This document shows positions 1 to 8,839 of a stretch of DNA of 39,070 bases, piece after piece (within the stretch, counting starts at the first letter, position 1; each line of letters opens with the position of its first letter). The DNA comes from Chloroflexota bacterium. Its GTDB lineage: Bacteria > Chloroflexota > Anaerolineae > Caldilineales > Caldilineaceae. The position numbers were made by a program, and so were the translations under genes. The stretch spans positions 1-39,070 of the forward strand of contig JASGTU010000117.1 of assembly GCA_030058085.1 (NCBI GenBank). The letters are read 5' to 3'. The notes under the pieces were generated by a model. That model was given only the letters and a program-made list of their open reading frames with translations. It did not search any database and was not told the origin of the DNA.

Positions 1-1736
1 CTGTCCTAGACGCGTTCTTCACCTATCTGAGCAAGCAGATCATCGACGTCGCCATCGTGCCCAGAGACCGCGACGCGCTCACCAGAATCATCACCATCTA
101 CGGCTCGCTGATCGCGGTGCAGGCCGGATTCGTCTTCGGCTTCATCTATCTCACCGGCTTGCTCGGCGAGAAGATTCGCTACGATTTGCGCAAAAAGCTG
201 TTCAACCATCTACAGCGGTTGTCGCTGTCGTACTACAGCAAGACGCCGGTCGGCTGGATTATGTCACGCGTCACCTCCGATACGGAACGCGTGGCGGAGT
301 TGGTCACATGGGGCCTGGTTGACACAGCCTGGGGCGTGCTCAACATCTCGACGTCGCTCGTATTCATGGCCTTCATCGACTGGCGACTGGCGCTGATCGT
401 CAGCGTCACCATCCCCGTGATCATCGTCGTGGCCTTCTACTTTAAGAAGCGCATAATCGTCGAGTACCGGCAGGTGCGCAAGGTCAACTCGAAGATCACC
501 GGCGCCTACAACGAAACCATCACCGGCGTGCGCGTCGTCAAGGCGTTAGGCCGCGAGCATGAAAACCTGGAAGAGTTCAAGGGGCTGACGAGCGAAATGT
601 ACCGGGCGGGCTATCGCGCGGCGTGGCTGTCCGCGCTCTTCCTGCCCGCCGTCCAGATCATCAGCGCTCTTTCGGTCGGCGTGATCCTCTGGTACAGCGG
701 TCGCCAGGTGGCGAATGTCACGATTGGCGGCTCGACCATCAGCATCGGCGGCATCCAGGCCTTCATTACCTACGTCACCTTCATGCTCTTCCCGATCCAG
801 GAAATGGCGCGCGTCTACGCCGAGATGCAACAAGCCATCGCTTCGGCCGAACGCATCTTCTCCCTGCTCGACGCCGAACCGGAGATCGTCGACCGGCCCG
901 ACGCCGTTGACCCCGGCTCCTTGCGCGGGACCATCGAGTTCGATGACGTCAGCTTCGCCTACGAAACGGATAGCCCAGTGCTGTCCAACTTCAGCCTGAC
1001 CGTCAAGGAAGGCGAGACTATTGCGTTAGTCGGTCCGACGGGCGGCGGCAAGTCGACCATCGTCAACCTGATCTGCCGCTTCTACGAACCGACCGGCGGC
1101 GTCATCCGCATCGCCGGCATGGACTACACGGAGATGAGCCAGCACGCCATCCAGTCGCGCATTGGCATGGTGCTTCAGACGCCGCATCTCTTCTCCGGCA
1201 CGATCCGCGAGAACCTGCGCTACGGCCGGCTCGACGCCACCGACGAAGAGGTAGAGGCTGCGGCCAAGACTGTCGGCGCCGACGAGTTCATTCGCAACCT
1301 GGAACACGGTTACGACGAACAGGTGGGCGAAGGCGGCAGCCTGCTCTCCGTCGGCCAGAAACAGTTGATCAGCCTGGCGCGCGCCGTCCTAGCCGACCCG
1401 GACATCTTCATCATGGACGAGGCGACGAGTTCGGTGGACACCCTGACAGAGGCGCTGATCCAGAGGGGCATGGAAAAACTGCTCCACGGGCGCACGAGCT
1501 TCGTCATCGCCCATCGTCTCTCGACTATTCGCAGCGCCAACCGCATTCTCGTCATAGAAAACGGCGCTATCTCGGAGATGGGTACTCACAACGAGTTGCT
1601 GCGCCAACGCGGCCACTACTATCGCCTCTACACACAGCAGTTCCGGCGCGAAAGGGAATCACAGTACGATCCCTTCGGCGATGCCCCAACCGACGACGTA
1701 GCCGAACCCGCTGTCGCTCTGCCGGCTGCGGGCTAA
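1..1736 (+). CDS. ABC exporter, fused membrane and ATP-binding domains (5' truncated)
   Basis: Half-transporter of the MsbA/LmrA type that would pump lipids, peptides or drugs outward across the cytoplasmic membrane as a dimer. The frame is open to the left edge (codons from base 3), so the true start lies outside the window. The membrane domain comes first, with several hydrophobic helices and the coupling stretch around GEKIRYDLRKKLF. The nucleotide-binding domain follows: Walker A GPTGGGKST (about 1033-1060), Q-loop VLQTPHLF, Walker B IFIMDEATSSVD with the catalytic Glu, and the switch His in IAHRLSTI. The signature reads LSVGQ instead of LSGGQ, a mild departure. Such half-transporters often sit beside a partner gene, which here would be upstream and unseen. 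A strong hairpin terminator follows the stop. The substrate cannot be read from the sequence. Confidence 0.95.
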   Translation, partial: VLDAFFTYLSKQIIDVAIVPRDRDALTRIITIYGSLIAVQAGFVFGFIYLTGLLGEKIRYDLRKKLFNHLQRLSLSYYSKTPVGWIMSRVTSDTERVAELVTWGLVDTAWGVLNISTSLVFMAFIDWRLALIVSVTIPVIIVVAFYFKKRIIVEYRQVRKVNSKITGAYNETITGVRVVKALGREHENLEEFKGLTSEMYRAGYRAAWLSALFLPAVQIISALSVGVILWYSGRQVANVTIGGSTISIGGIQAFITYVTFMLFPIQEMARVYAEMQQAIASAERIFSLLDAEPEIVDRPDAVDPGSLRGTIEFDDVSFAYETDSPVLSNFSLTVKEGETIALVGPTGGGKSTIVNLICRFYEPTGGVIRIAGMDYTEMSQHAIQSRIGMVLQTPHLFSGTIRENLRYGRLDATDEEVEAAAKTVGADEFIRNLEHGYDEQVGEGGSLLSVGQKQLISLARAVLADPDIFIMDEATSSVDTLTEALIQRGMEKLLHGRTSFVIAHRLSTIRSANRILVIENGAISEMGTHNELLRQRGHYYRLYTQQFRRERESQYDPFGDAPTDDVAEPAVALPAAG

Positions 1737-1753
1737 CGCCAGCATCTCGCAAC

Positions 1754-1783
1754 TAAGGGCCGCTTCGCGTGAAGCGGCCCTTA
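1754..1783 (+). terminator. Hairpin terminator after the ABC exporter
   Basis: A perfect 13-bp stem (TAAGGGCCGCTTC paired with its complement) with a 4-base loop lies 17 bases after the ABC exporter stop. The T-run after it is poor (CCATTCTT), so it is a strong hairpin but not a textbook intrinsic terminator. Confidence 0.7.
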
Positions 1784-1974
1784 CCATTCTTCGCACCGAA
1801 CGCCGTGCGCACGCGATCCGGCGTGACCAAACCGCAACTACTTACGTCATCACTATTGACAATATCCAAACATGTTGCGAAGCGCACGCCGCCTACCCGA
1901 ACCTTCATGGCGCGTCGCAATCGCAACAGCTATGTAGGCCCATCAGCGCCGGCTCCACAAGAAAACGACGCCCC

Positions 1975-4566
1975 TTGCTCAGCAACTATCCCTTTGAGGG
2001 CGACTACCCCATCATCCAGCAGTTCGGAGACAGCCCCCGCTCGTTTGGCAGCCTCAAGTGCCAAGGGGTCCAGGTGCGCGGCCATCCCGGCATCGACTTC
2101 GCCCTGCCCATCGGCCGACCTGTATTGGCTGTTGCCGGCGGCACAGTGCTCGCTGCACGCGACGAAGATGGCCTAGGCTTAGTTGCGCTCGTCCAACACC
2201 ACTGGGGACAGACGCTCTACGCCCATCTCTCGGCCCTGCATGTAGCGCCGGGTGATCCTGCCGACGCCGGCCAAACCCTGGGCCTCAGCGGCGACAGCGG
2301 GCTCGGCGCGCAGCCGCACCTGCACTTCGGTCTGCGCATCACCCCCTACACGCTGGCGGACGGCTGGTGCGGCTACACCGATCCCGTTCCCTATCTGCAC
2401 AGGCTCACGCGCGGCCGCGGCCCGTTGATCGGTCCGCATATTATCGGCGGCGTTCACCGGCGCCTCGACCTGCTGCGCCATTGGCAGCCGCGCCAGATCG
2501 TCGTCGTCGACCCCAACCCCGACGAGATGCGTCTTCTACGCCAGGCCTGTCCCGACTCCGTCATCATTGGCCGCGTATACGAAGCGGATCATCTCATCAT
2601 GCAGCGCATCCGCACAGACCCGCTCGCAGCCGCCCGCTGGGCGCACGAGAAGACTCTGTCGCGTGTGTCGCCTGACGTAGACTACTGGCAATTTGCCAAC
2701 GAAATCCTGCAAGATGGAGACAGCCTTCCGCTCCTCAACCGCTTCGAACTGGAACGTATGCGCTTGGCGGAAGCGGAGCATGCCAATCGCAGTTACCGCT
2801 GTGCGCTCTTCGGCTTCAGCGTCGGCAACCCCGACCTGCCCGAAACCGCGCGGTTGGCGCACTGGCGGCTGCTCTATCCGGCCATGCGACATGCTGAAGC
2901 CCACGGACACATCGTCGCCCTGCATCAATACGGCATGCCCGATCTGTGGGGACCCAGCGGCCTGTACGACTGGTACATCCATCGCCTGGAACACCAGATC
3001 TTGCGCCGCTTGCCCTTCAAGCGTCTTCAGTTCGCCGTTACGGAATTCGGTATCGACGGCCTCATTCGCAACGACAGGCCAAGCGGCTGGCGCGACTTCG
3101 CCGACGAACAAGGCTATCTCCGCCAACTTGGCAAGGCCGCCGCCTACCTCGAACGCTATTCCGGTCGAATGGTCGGATGTTCGCTCTTCACACTGGGCCA
3201 TTACCCGCCCTGGGGCAGCTACGACATCGAAGGATCGCTCGCCGGCGCCCTGGCGCAGCACGCCGACCGTGGCGTCTGGGCCAACATTGACGCCGAGGTG
3301 ACCGGCATCGACCCCGGCGATTTCGAACACAGCCTCGATCCTGGCGTAGAAGCGCTGCCGGACACGCACACCGGCGCCTGCGAAGTGCTGCCTTCACCCC
3401 CCGGCTACGAACCGCTGGTTGAGCTGCGCACAGACCCGCGCTTCGCCGCCTATCACATGCAGATCAAACGCGTCGACGAACGCCCGGACCGCCAGGAAGG
3501 CGAAATCGCCTACGTCGTCAAGGACGTCTTCATGACGGTCGACGGTTCCTGGCAAATCACAGGCCGTCCCGATGACGTACCGCAGTGGGCTATAGACAGC
3601 TACTACGCCCCCGAATTCCTGGAGGCGGGCGCTGATCATCACCTTTTCGGCGCGGTCATCGGTCTCGACGGCAAACTGGTGCGCGACATGCGCATCACCT
3701 ACTGGTCTGATGGCTTCGAGCGCCTTGGCGATCCGGACTATGACGGCTACACCACAATCTGCGTAAAGCCCGAATCCGGATGGGCGAACCTGCCGCTAGC
3801 CGGCAGCAGTTCCTTCGCCCCGGACCGCGGCGAATCCGGCCCCTGGTGTTGGGCGCCTGGGGGTGCAGCGGAAGTAGTCTGCGGCGGCGGGCTTCCGCAC
3901 AAGCATCACGTCTCTACCTTCGTCGTTTGGCAGGCCGTCCCGCGCGCCGAGTTGGACGAGCGGCTGTCCGCCGCAGCAGGCGATGGCGTGTATCCCGGTG
4001 CGCTCACCTACCCGCTGCGACGACGCCTGAGCCGGTGGGCTTCCTACTACGGCCTGGCCATTCGCCCCCTGCCCGTTGATACAGACGCCACGATCGACCA
4101 AAGCCCTCTGCTCGTTAAGGACCTGTTTACCGCCGTCATCGATGCAGACTGCACACAAGAATCGCCAGGCGCACTGCCGGAATGGGCGTCGGAGGACTAT
4201 CGCATCCCGGACGATGCGACCATCGGTCATGCCCGTGCAGGACTTTGCGCAAGGCTCTATGCGGCAGTAGCCGGCGCAGATGGCCGGCTCATCCCCGCGC
4301 AAGATATGGTCTTCTCACGGACTGGTTTGGAAGGTCTACACGCGCAAGGCGGCGCAAACGTCATCCACCGCCCCACGGACCCCGTAAGCGGATGGGCGCA
4401 CCTCGTCGTGAGCGCCGACAGCCGCTTTTCGCCTGGTCGCGGCCAGTCCGGACCCTGGAATTGGGCCCCGCTCGGAGCCGCCGAAGCGGTCTGTGGCGGC
4501 GGCATTCCTGCAGGTCGCCAACTGGCGATCTTTGCCGTCTGGCAGGCCGCAGGACCGCGGAGATAA
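1975..4566 (+). CDS. M23 metallopeptidase / glycosidase-like fusion with duplicated C-terminal module
   Basis: Predicted wall-active protein of 863 residues. Residues about 30-125 form an M23 (LytM) zinc peptidase with the ligand pair H37/D41 (GHPGID) and the HLH motif H115/H117 (PHLHFG); this family cuts peptidoglycan cross-bridges. Residues about 140-430 resemble a clan-A glycosidase barrel. E243 in QFANEI and E357 in AVTEFGID lie 114 residues apart, as expected for acid/base and nucleophile. The C-terminal third carries two copies of an unrecognised module, about 514-654 and 713-858. Both share VKDxF near the start and SGPWxWAPxGAAExVCGGG and FxVWQA at the end. No signal peptide is visible, which is odd for a wall hydrolase. 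The TTG start at 1975 lacks a clear ribosome site, so the true N-terminus is uncertain. The glycosidase call is by motif spacing only. Confidence 0.85.
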   Translation: MLSNYPFEGDYPIIQQFGDSPRSFGSLKCQGVQVRGHPGIDFALPIGRPVLAVAGGTVLAARDEDGLGLVALVQHHWGQTLYAHLSALHVAPGDPADAGQTLGLSGDSGLGAQPHLHFGLRITPYTLADGWCGYTDPVPYLHRLTRGRGPLIGPHIIGGVHRRLDLLRHWQPRQIVVVDPNPDEMRLLRQACPDSVIIGRVYEADHLIMQRIRTDPLAAARWAHEKTLSRVSPDVDYWQFANEILQDGDSLPLLNRFELERMRLAEAEHANRSYRCALFGFSVGNPDLPETARLAHWRLLYPAMRHAEAHGHIVALHQYGMPDLWGPSGLYDWYIHRLEHQILRRLPFKRLQFAVTEFGIDGLIRNDRPSGWRDFADEQGYLRQLGKAAAYLERYSGRMVGCSLFTLGHYPPWGSYDIEGSLAGALAQHADRGVWANIDAEVTGIDPGDFEHSLDPGVEALPDTHTGACEVLPSPPGYEPLVELRTDPRFAAYHMQIKRVDERPDRQEGEIAYVVKDVFMTVDGSWQITGRPDDVPQWAIDSYYAPEFLEAGADHHLFGAVIGLDGKLVRDMRITYWSDGFERLGDPDYDGYTTICVKPESGWANLPLAGSSSFAPDRGESGPWCWAPGGAAEVVCGGGLPHKHHVSTFVVWQAVPRAELDERLSAAAGDGVYPGALTYPLRRRLSRWASYYGLAIRPLPVDTDATIDQSPLLVKDLFTAVIDADCTQESPGALPEWASEDYRIPDDATIGHARAGLCARLYAAVAGADGRLIPAQDMVFSRTGLEGLHAQGGANVIHRPTDPVSGWAHLVVSADSRFSPGRGQSGPWNWAPLGAAEAVCGGGIPAGRQLAIFAVWQAAGPRR

Positions 4567-4582
4567 CCTCGGGCACAAAAAA

Positions 4583-4603
4583 CACGGGAGCTGAACTCCC
4601 GTG
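4583..4603 (-). terminator. Intrinsic terminator of the LCP gene
   Basis: Read on the minus strand, the 8-bp stem CACGGGAG/CTCCCGTG with a 5-base loop is followed directly by TTTTTT (4577-4582). This is a canonical Rho-independent terminator 40 bases after the LCP stop. The same hairpin may also stop plus-strand transcription from the M23 gene, whose stop is 17 bases away. Confidence 0.85.
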
Positions 4604-4645
4604 CAATTGTTCATATTCCCTTAGCGCCTTGCCCGCGTCGCAGCG

Positions 4646-6097
4646 CTATTGTATCGCCGTTAGAAAATCCCGCCCCACCACGATACGCACATCAACCGGC
4701 GAGCTGGAATTCAGCCCGTTCAGGCTGGACAGATTCGGCTGGATCTCAAGGTCCGTGCCCACCTGGTCGACCAGTTCCTTGGGCACGCCGTAGTTGATGA
4801 TCAGCGTGCGCCCGTAGTCGCTGCGGTCGGCATCGCCGATCGACACCACTCGCCACCCCTGCGCTTCGAGCAGATCGCGTGTCCGAGCCGCTACCCCCGG
4901 CTCGCCCGTGCCGTTTAGCACCTCGATGCGAATCCAGTCTGTACCTAATTGCGCTACCGAACTGCCGGCGCCGGTGGACGGCGCGAAGAAGTTCGCCAAA
5001 GCCCCACGCACCAATGCCCGATCCGGCAACAGGATCCATGCGCCGTTTTCCGCGTAGGTCTCCTCGCCGAAGTGGTTGTCCAATACAAGCTGCCGAACAT
5101 CGCGCAGCGCAGCCCCGCGCGCATAGTTCGCCAGATCCAGCATCACCGCCATCGGAATATCTGTCTCAATACTGCTGCGCATGGTATAGAGCAGCCGCGG
5201 CAGCTTGGGCAGCAGCGTGGGCAGCATATCGGCGCGCAACACCTTATCCGCCACCGCCCGGATTACCTGTTGTTGGCGCCGCGCCCGCGAATAATCGTCG
5301 TCGATATTGCGCGTTCGTACATACTTCAAAGCCGTCTCGCCGTCCAGATGCTGGACGCCGGCGTCGAGGTGGAACGTCTGATAGCCGTAGTCTTCGGTCG
5401 GGTATTGGTCATCATGGATCGTCGCCGGCACGACCACATCCACGCCGCCGATCAGATCGACCAATTCGACGAACCCCTGGAAGTTCACGCGCACAAAATA
5501 CTGCACCGGCTGACCGATGAAGCTGCTCACCGTATCCTTTGCCAATTGCGGCCCGCCGCCCGGATAACCTTCGGTCTCGCCGAGTTGGTACGCCGTGTTG
5601 ATCTTGCTGGAAAAACCCAAACCAGGGATGGGCAGCCACAGGTCGCGCGGCAGCGAGAGCAACCCAAGCGACTGGCTCTGCGGATCCAGGCTAGCCAATA
5701 TCATCGTATCGGTGCGGGGTACGTCTGCTTCATCCGGACGAGCGTCTGTGCCGAGGAGAAGAACATTAAGGGCAGGCACATTCACCCACTGCGCGTCATC
5801 CTGCCCCGGCTGCTCGCCAGCCGGCACAGCGAGTGCATCGTCTCCCCCCTCGACAGAAGAGGGTGTGACTCCCTCGGCGCCGTCCTGAATATAGGCGCTA
5901 AGGTCGGTGATAACCGAGAGAGATGACTGGCCCATGATGCGCTGTCGCGCCCATTCGTGCAGAAGATTGCCGCCGATAAGGGCGACCGCCAGTATGAGAA
6001 CGCTGTAAATCGCAGCAAATGCAATCGCACGCCCCTGGCTTCCTGCCACGAACCTGCGCATCACTCGGGACAACCCCAGCGGATCCTGTTCCATCAT
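4646..6097 (-). CDS. LytR-CpsA-Psr (LCP) family protein
   Basis: LCP proteins are membrane-anchored enzymes that transfer lipid-linked glycopolymers onto peptidoglycan on the outer face of the membrane. This 483-residue protein has a short cytoplasmic N-terminus, one membrane helix (about 24-43), an acidic Gly/Ser-poor linker, then the LCP domain from about residue 110. The domain opens with LLLGTDAR and contains the conserved Arg/Asp residues of PRTDTM (128-132) and LPRDLW (149-154), and later ETALKYVRTRN and DYSRARRQQQ. A LytR_C domain follows from about 388 (RIEVLNGTGEPG). The start is one of two adjacent ATGs; no Shine-Dalgarno is present, but a -10 box sits 8 bases upstream, so the mRNA looks leaderless. 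It faces the M23 protein gene convergently, consistent with a shared envelope role. Family call is firm; the polymer substrate is unknown. Confidence 0.93.
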   Translation of the reverse strand: MMEQDPLGLSRVMRRFVAGSQGRAIAFAAIYSVLILAVALIGGNLLHEWARQRIMGQSSLSVITDLSAYIQDGAEGVTPSSVEGGDDALAVPAGEQPGQDDAQWVNVPALNVLLLGTDARPDEADVPRTDTMILASLDPQSQSLGLLSLPRDLWLPIPGLGFSSKINTAYQLGETEGYPGGGPQLAKDTVSSFIGQPVQYFVRVNFQGFVELVDLIGGVDVVVPATIHDDQYPTEDYGYQTFHLDAGVQHLDGETALKYVRTRNIDDDYSRARRQQQVIRAVADKVLRADMLPTLLPKLPRLLYTMRSSIETDIPMAVMLDLANYARGAALRDVRQLVLDNHFGEETYAENGAWILLPDRALVRGALANFFAPSTGAGSSVAQLGTDWIRIEVLNGTGEPGVAARTRDLLEAQGWRVVSIGDADRSDYGRTLIINYGVPKELVDQVGTDLEIQPNLSSLNGLNSSSPVDVRIVVGRDFLTAIQ

Positions 6098-6105
6098 AGG
6101 CCCGA

Positions 6106-6133
6106 ATTATAGCATGGACAACGAGCGGCCCAA
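6106..6133 (-). promoter_or_regulatory. Sigma70-like promoter of the LCP gene, leaderless
   Basis: The minus strand reads TTGGGC (6128-6133), a 16-base spacer, and a perfect TATAAT (6106-6111). The start codon at 6097 is 8 bases past the -10 box, where transcription would be expected to begin. Confidence 0.7.
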
Positions 6134-6172
6134 CAATTTCCGCCCCCTGCCTTTCACACCCCGGAACCGAGC

Positions 6173-8578
6173 TTACAACAATGGGTGAGTGTACAATCCG
6201 GTTTTCGTGAGGATATATAGCGTCTCGTTGAGTTCTTCGATGTAGATGCCGCTCAGCCCGCGCAGCAGATCGCCCTCGGCGGCCTTGAGTTGTTTCTCAA
6301 ATACGCCGTCTTTGGAATAGACGAGTATGCGGTCCTCGCCTGCGTCCGCCAGGTAGATCTCGTTGCGCTCCTCCTTCGTCACATACAGGTCAACCGGTTC
6401 TTCCGCCAGCTCTGCGCCTGCCTCCAAAGAGAAGGGCAATTGTTCGCGGTTGCGGTAGCGCAAGATGTTGCCGTTGCCGAAGAGCAGCCAAATATCGCCG
6501 TCGATCTCCATCGAAATCACGCCGGCCAAATTGACCAGCGTCTCCGGGCGGAACCACGGATCCAGATCTGCGTCCGGCTGAGCCGGGTTGTAGCGGAATA
6601 TCTGATTCTGCCCTTCGTCGGCCACATAAATACGCCCGAAATACGTCTGCACCTGCGAAGCGTTGCGCCAGTCCGCTTGACCATTGATTTCCATCAGGCG
6701 GGCGCCTTCGACGCGCGGGTCGTAGCGAAAGAGGTTATTGTTGCGGTCAAGCACCAACAGGAGGGGCCGGTCTACTATGCCGGGGTTCAGTTCAAGCCAC
6801 GTGATATCGGCCAGCGACCCAACCGTCACACCGTCAACGATATCTCCTTGCTGCAGGATCACCTGCGGCTCGGCGTCCAGTACGGCGCCCGATGCCGCGT
6901 CGTAGCGATAGCGCAAAACAGCCTGACGCTCCGCATCCAAGATATAGATGCCGCCGTCGGCCACGCGCACGCGCTGCGGTCGCGCCTCCGGCGAAAAAGT
7001 GACTAGCGGCGTGGTCAGCCTATACAACGGCTGAATACTGAGCACCTCCTGAAGCTCTTGCTCGATATTCGCCGCCAATTGGCTGCGCTGATCATTGCCG
7101 CCGTCAAGCGCGATGGCAGCCGAGAGGTATTCACGGCCTTCCAACAGCGCCTCACGCGCGCCGGGCTTGTCTCCCAGATCCAGAGCAGTCAGCGCCGCGA
7201 TCAGCTTGGCGTCCGCCGCCGCGGTCAGTTGCTCGGCCTCTGCACGCCGGCTTGCGCCTTCCTCCCAATACTTCAGCGCGACAATCGTCGGCGCCAAAGC
7301 CAACACAACTAGCGCCAGCAAGATAAACACACGCGCCCGCGTCCCGGATGCGGGCGCAGGCGCTGAAAACGGCTCAATTTCGGGCAACGGCGGAGGCGGT
7401 TTTGACTCGACTGCCGGCTCGTATGCCAGCTCGTCCGTAGCCGTCTCTCGTGCATAGCCGGTGTCCATCTCGTCTTCCGGAGGCGGCTCTTCCAGCGGCG
7501 GCAACTCGGCCGGCGTCGCCTCCGCTTCGGCGACCTCCATGCCGCTGCGGTCCGGCAACATGCGCTTCAAGAAGCTTTTGACCGAAACCCCAGCCCCTGA
7601 AAGCGAGGAGGCCTTAACCGGCCCAACTTCCTCGGCGTCCTCCTCTATGGGGAGAGGCGGGAGCGCCGGTCTCTCAGGCGCTACGGCTTCCATTTGAAGC
7701 GACCGGCTCGCACTGTCATCGGCGACAGGAGGCGGTGGCGGTGGGGCATTCTGAGGAGCGGGTGTCGGCGCCCGGGCGGGCGGCGCCGCGCCCAGAGCCG
7801 TGGGAAGCCCGCCCAAGCGCGGCCTCCGCGGTTTGGGCGGCGTTGAACCGCGTGACTGGGGGCCAGTATGCGGCGCATTTGGGTTCGGAACCAGCACGAT
7901 CAGCAAGCCTGGCGGACTGCCGTCTCCACCGTGGCTATATAGCTCATCGGCTGCGTCCCCACAATTGTCCGCATTCGTAAACGCCACGATGCCCGCCAAA
8001 CCCTTGATGGGAATGTGGGAAAGCCAACTGCCGCCCCCCACAAAAACGACATCATCGCGCGACAAATCCTGACGAAAGACCTCGATCGGCTCATCCGTCT
8101 CGTCGTCCGACTGCGGAACCCCTCCCAACTCAGACGGAAACATGTGGACCCGATCGCTCACCCGCACCAGCGCCATTGTTGGGCCGCTCGTCACCACCAT
8201 CAGCCGTCCATTAAGCAAAGCGGCACACAACACGCCTGCCCGCAACGCATGCTCAGGATGTCGCAGGTTGATTTCGTGCAGCGCCTGTCGTGCAGCCTGC
8301 ACAGCGCTGATCATCACCTGCGATTGGCTCCCCTTGGACGAGTAGTAGCTGCGCTGCATCACCGTCAACAGGTGATCGGCAATGAATTCTTTGTCCGGAT
8401 GGCCGCCGGAAAGGTCGACCACCCCATACATATTGCCTCGCTGGTATTGGCGCGTCCCGGGCGGCGGCTCAACGACGCGAACGCCGACCGGCTGTTCGGC
8501 TTTCGGTCCCGTGATGTACCCAATCAGAGTGGATAATGAACGTAGTTGCAATGAATCATTGTCGCCGGGTTTCATCAT
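6173..8578 (-). CDS. Degenerate PP2C-like domain fused to a membrane helix and beta-propeller
   Basis: Unusual 801-residue membrane protein. The first ~230 residues follow the PP2C phosphatase fold pattern: VVDLSGG stands where DGxGG is expected, LNGRLMVVTSGPTMALVRVSD resembles the GDSR strand, and a final LLIVLVP strand closes the domain. The metal-binding Asp residues are largely missing, so it is probably a pseudo-phosphatase. A long Pro/Glu-rich linker follows, then one membrane helix (ARVFILLALVVLALAPTIVA, encoded near 7265-7345), then about 380 residues with NHL-like propeller strands (GGIYILDAERQAVLRY, GRIYVADEGQNQIFRY, NEIYLADAGEDRILVY). The predicted topology puts the phosphatase-like part inside and the propeller outside. 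The frame is open to 8707, but a promoter just upstream makes 8578 or 8575 the start. It is read in the same direction as the LCP gene, with separate promoters. Confidence 0.8.
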   Translation of the reverse strand: MMKPGDNDSLQLRSLSTLIGYITGPKAEQPVGVRVVEPPPGTRQYQRGNMYGVVDLSGGHPDKEFIADHLLTVMQRSYYSSKGSQSQVMISAVQAARQALHEINLRHPEHALRAGVLCAALLNGRLMVVTSGPTMALVRVSDRVHMFPSELGGVPQSDDETDEPIEVFRQDLSRDDVVFVGGGSWLSHIPIKGLAGIVAFTNADNCGDAADELYSHGGDGSPPGLLIVLVPNPNAPHTGPQSRGSTPPKPRRPRLGGLPTALGAAPPARAPTPAPQNAPPPPPPVADDSASRSLQMEAVAPERPALPPLPIEEDAEEVGPVKASSLSGAGVSVKSFLKRMLPDRSGMEVAEAEATPAELPPLEEPPPEDEMDTGYARETATDELAYEPAVESKPPPPLPEIEPFSAPAPASGTRARVFILLALVVLALAPTIVALKYWEEGASRRAEAEQLTAAADAKLIAALTALDLGDKPGAREALLEGREYLSAAIALDGGNDQRSQLAANIEQELQEVLSIQPLYRLTTPLVTFSPEARPQRVRVADGGIYILDAERQAVLRYRYDAASGAVLDAEPQVILQQGDIVDGVTVGSLADITWLELNPGIVDRPLLLVLDRNNNLFRYDPRVEGARLMEINGQADWRNASQVQTYFGRIYVADEGQNQIFRYNPAQPDADLDPWFRPETLVNLAGVISMEIDGDIWLLFGNGNILRYRNREQLPFSLEAGAELAEEPVDLYVTKEERNEIYLADAGEDRILVYSKDGVFEKQLKAAEGDLLRGLSGIYIEELNETLYILTKTGLYTHPLL

Positions 8579-8585
8579 GACAAGA

Positions 8586-8614
8586 ATTTTAGCGCGACGA
8601 GCCCTCTTTGTCAA
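8586..8614 (-). promoter_or_regulatory. Sigma70 promoter of the PP2C-propeller gene, leaderless
   Basis: The minus strand reads a consensus TTGACA (8609-8614), a 17-base spacer, and TAAAAT (8586-8591). The paired ATGs at 8578 and 8575 lie 7 and 10 bases past the -10 box and have no Shine-Dalgarno, so translation should begin at or within a few bases of the mRNA end. Confidence 0.8.
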
Positions 8615-8699
8615 CGCCGCATCCCGACCGAAAAAACAACGCATGAGCAATGCGACGCTCGCTCCGCCGCCGCCAATGCACGATGCATCGCCAGCGCAT

Positions 8700-8729
8700 T
8701 TCGCCAATGTCCGTAGGCAATCATATAAT
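8700..8729 (+). promoter_or_regulatory. Possible promoter for the acidic protein gene
   Basis: A perfect TATAAT (8724-8729) follows a weak TTCGCC (8700-8705) at an 18-base spacing. It lies about 110 bases before the start codon of the acidic protein and divergent to the PP2C-propeller promoter. The weak -35 box keeps confidence moderate. Confidence 0.45.
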
Positions 8730-8839
8730 CATGTAGCGACGCAGATCTCATTTCCAAATTTAGCAGGCCCATCGCGGCCCTTATCTGGCATCATCTGTAA
8801 TCGGACAGCCTAATCGGCCCAACCCCAAGGATACCCGAC

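Noticed and set aside
1856-1861. TTGACA as a promoter for the M23 gene
   Set aside because: No acceptable -10 box follows at 15-19 bases.
1769-2176. 135-residue plus-strand frame overlapping the start of the M23 gene
   Set aside because: Its second half lies out of frame over the M23 catalytic domain and its product is low in recognisable structure; the M23 frame clearly owns the region.
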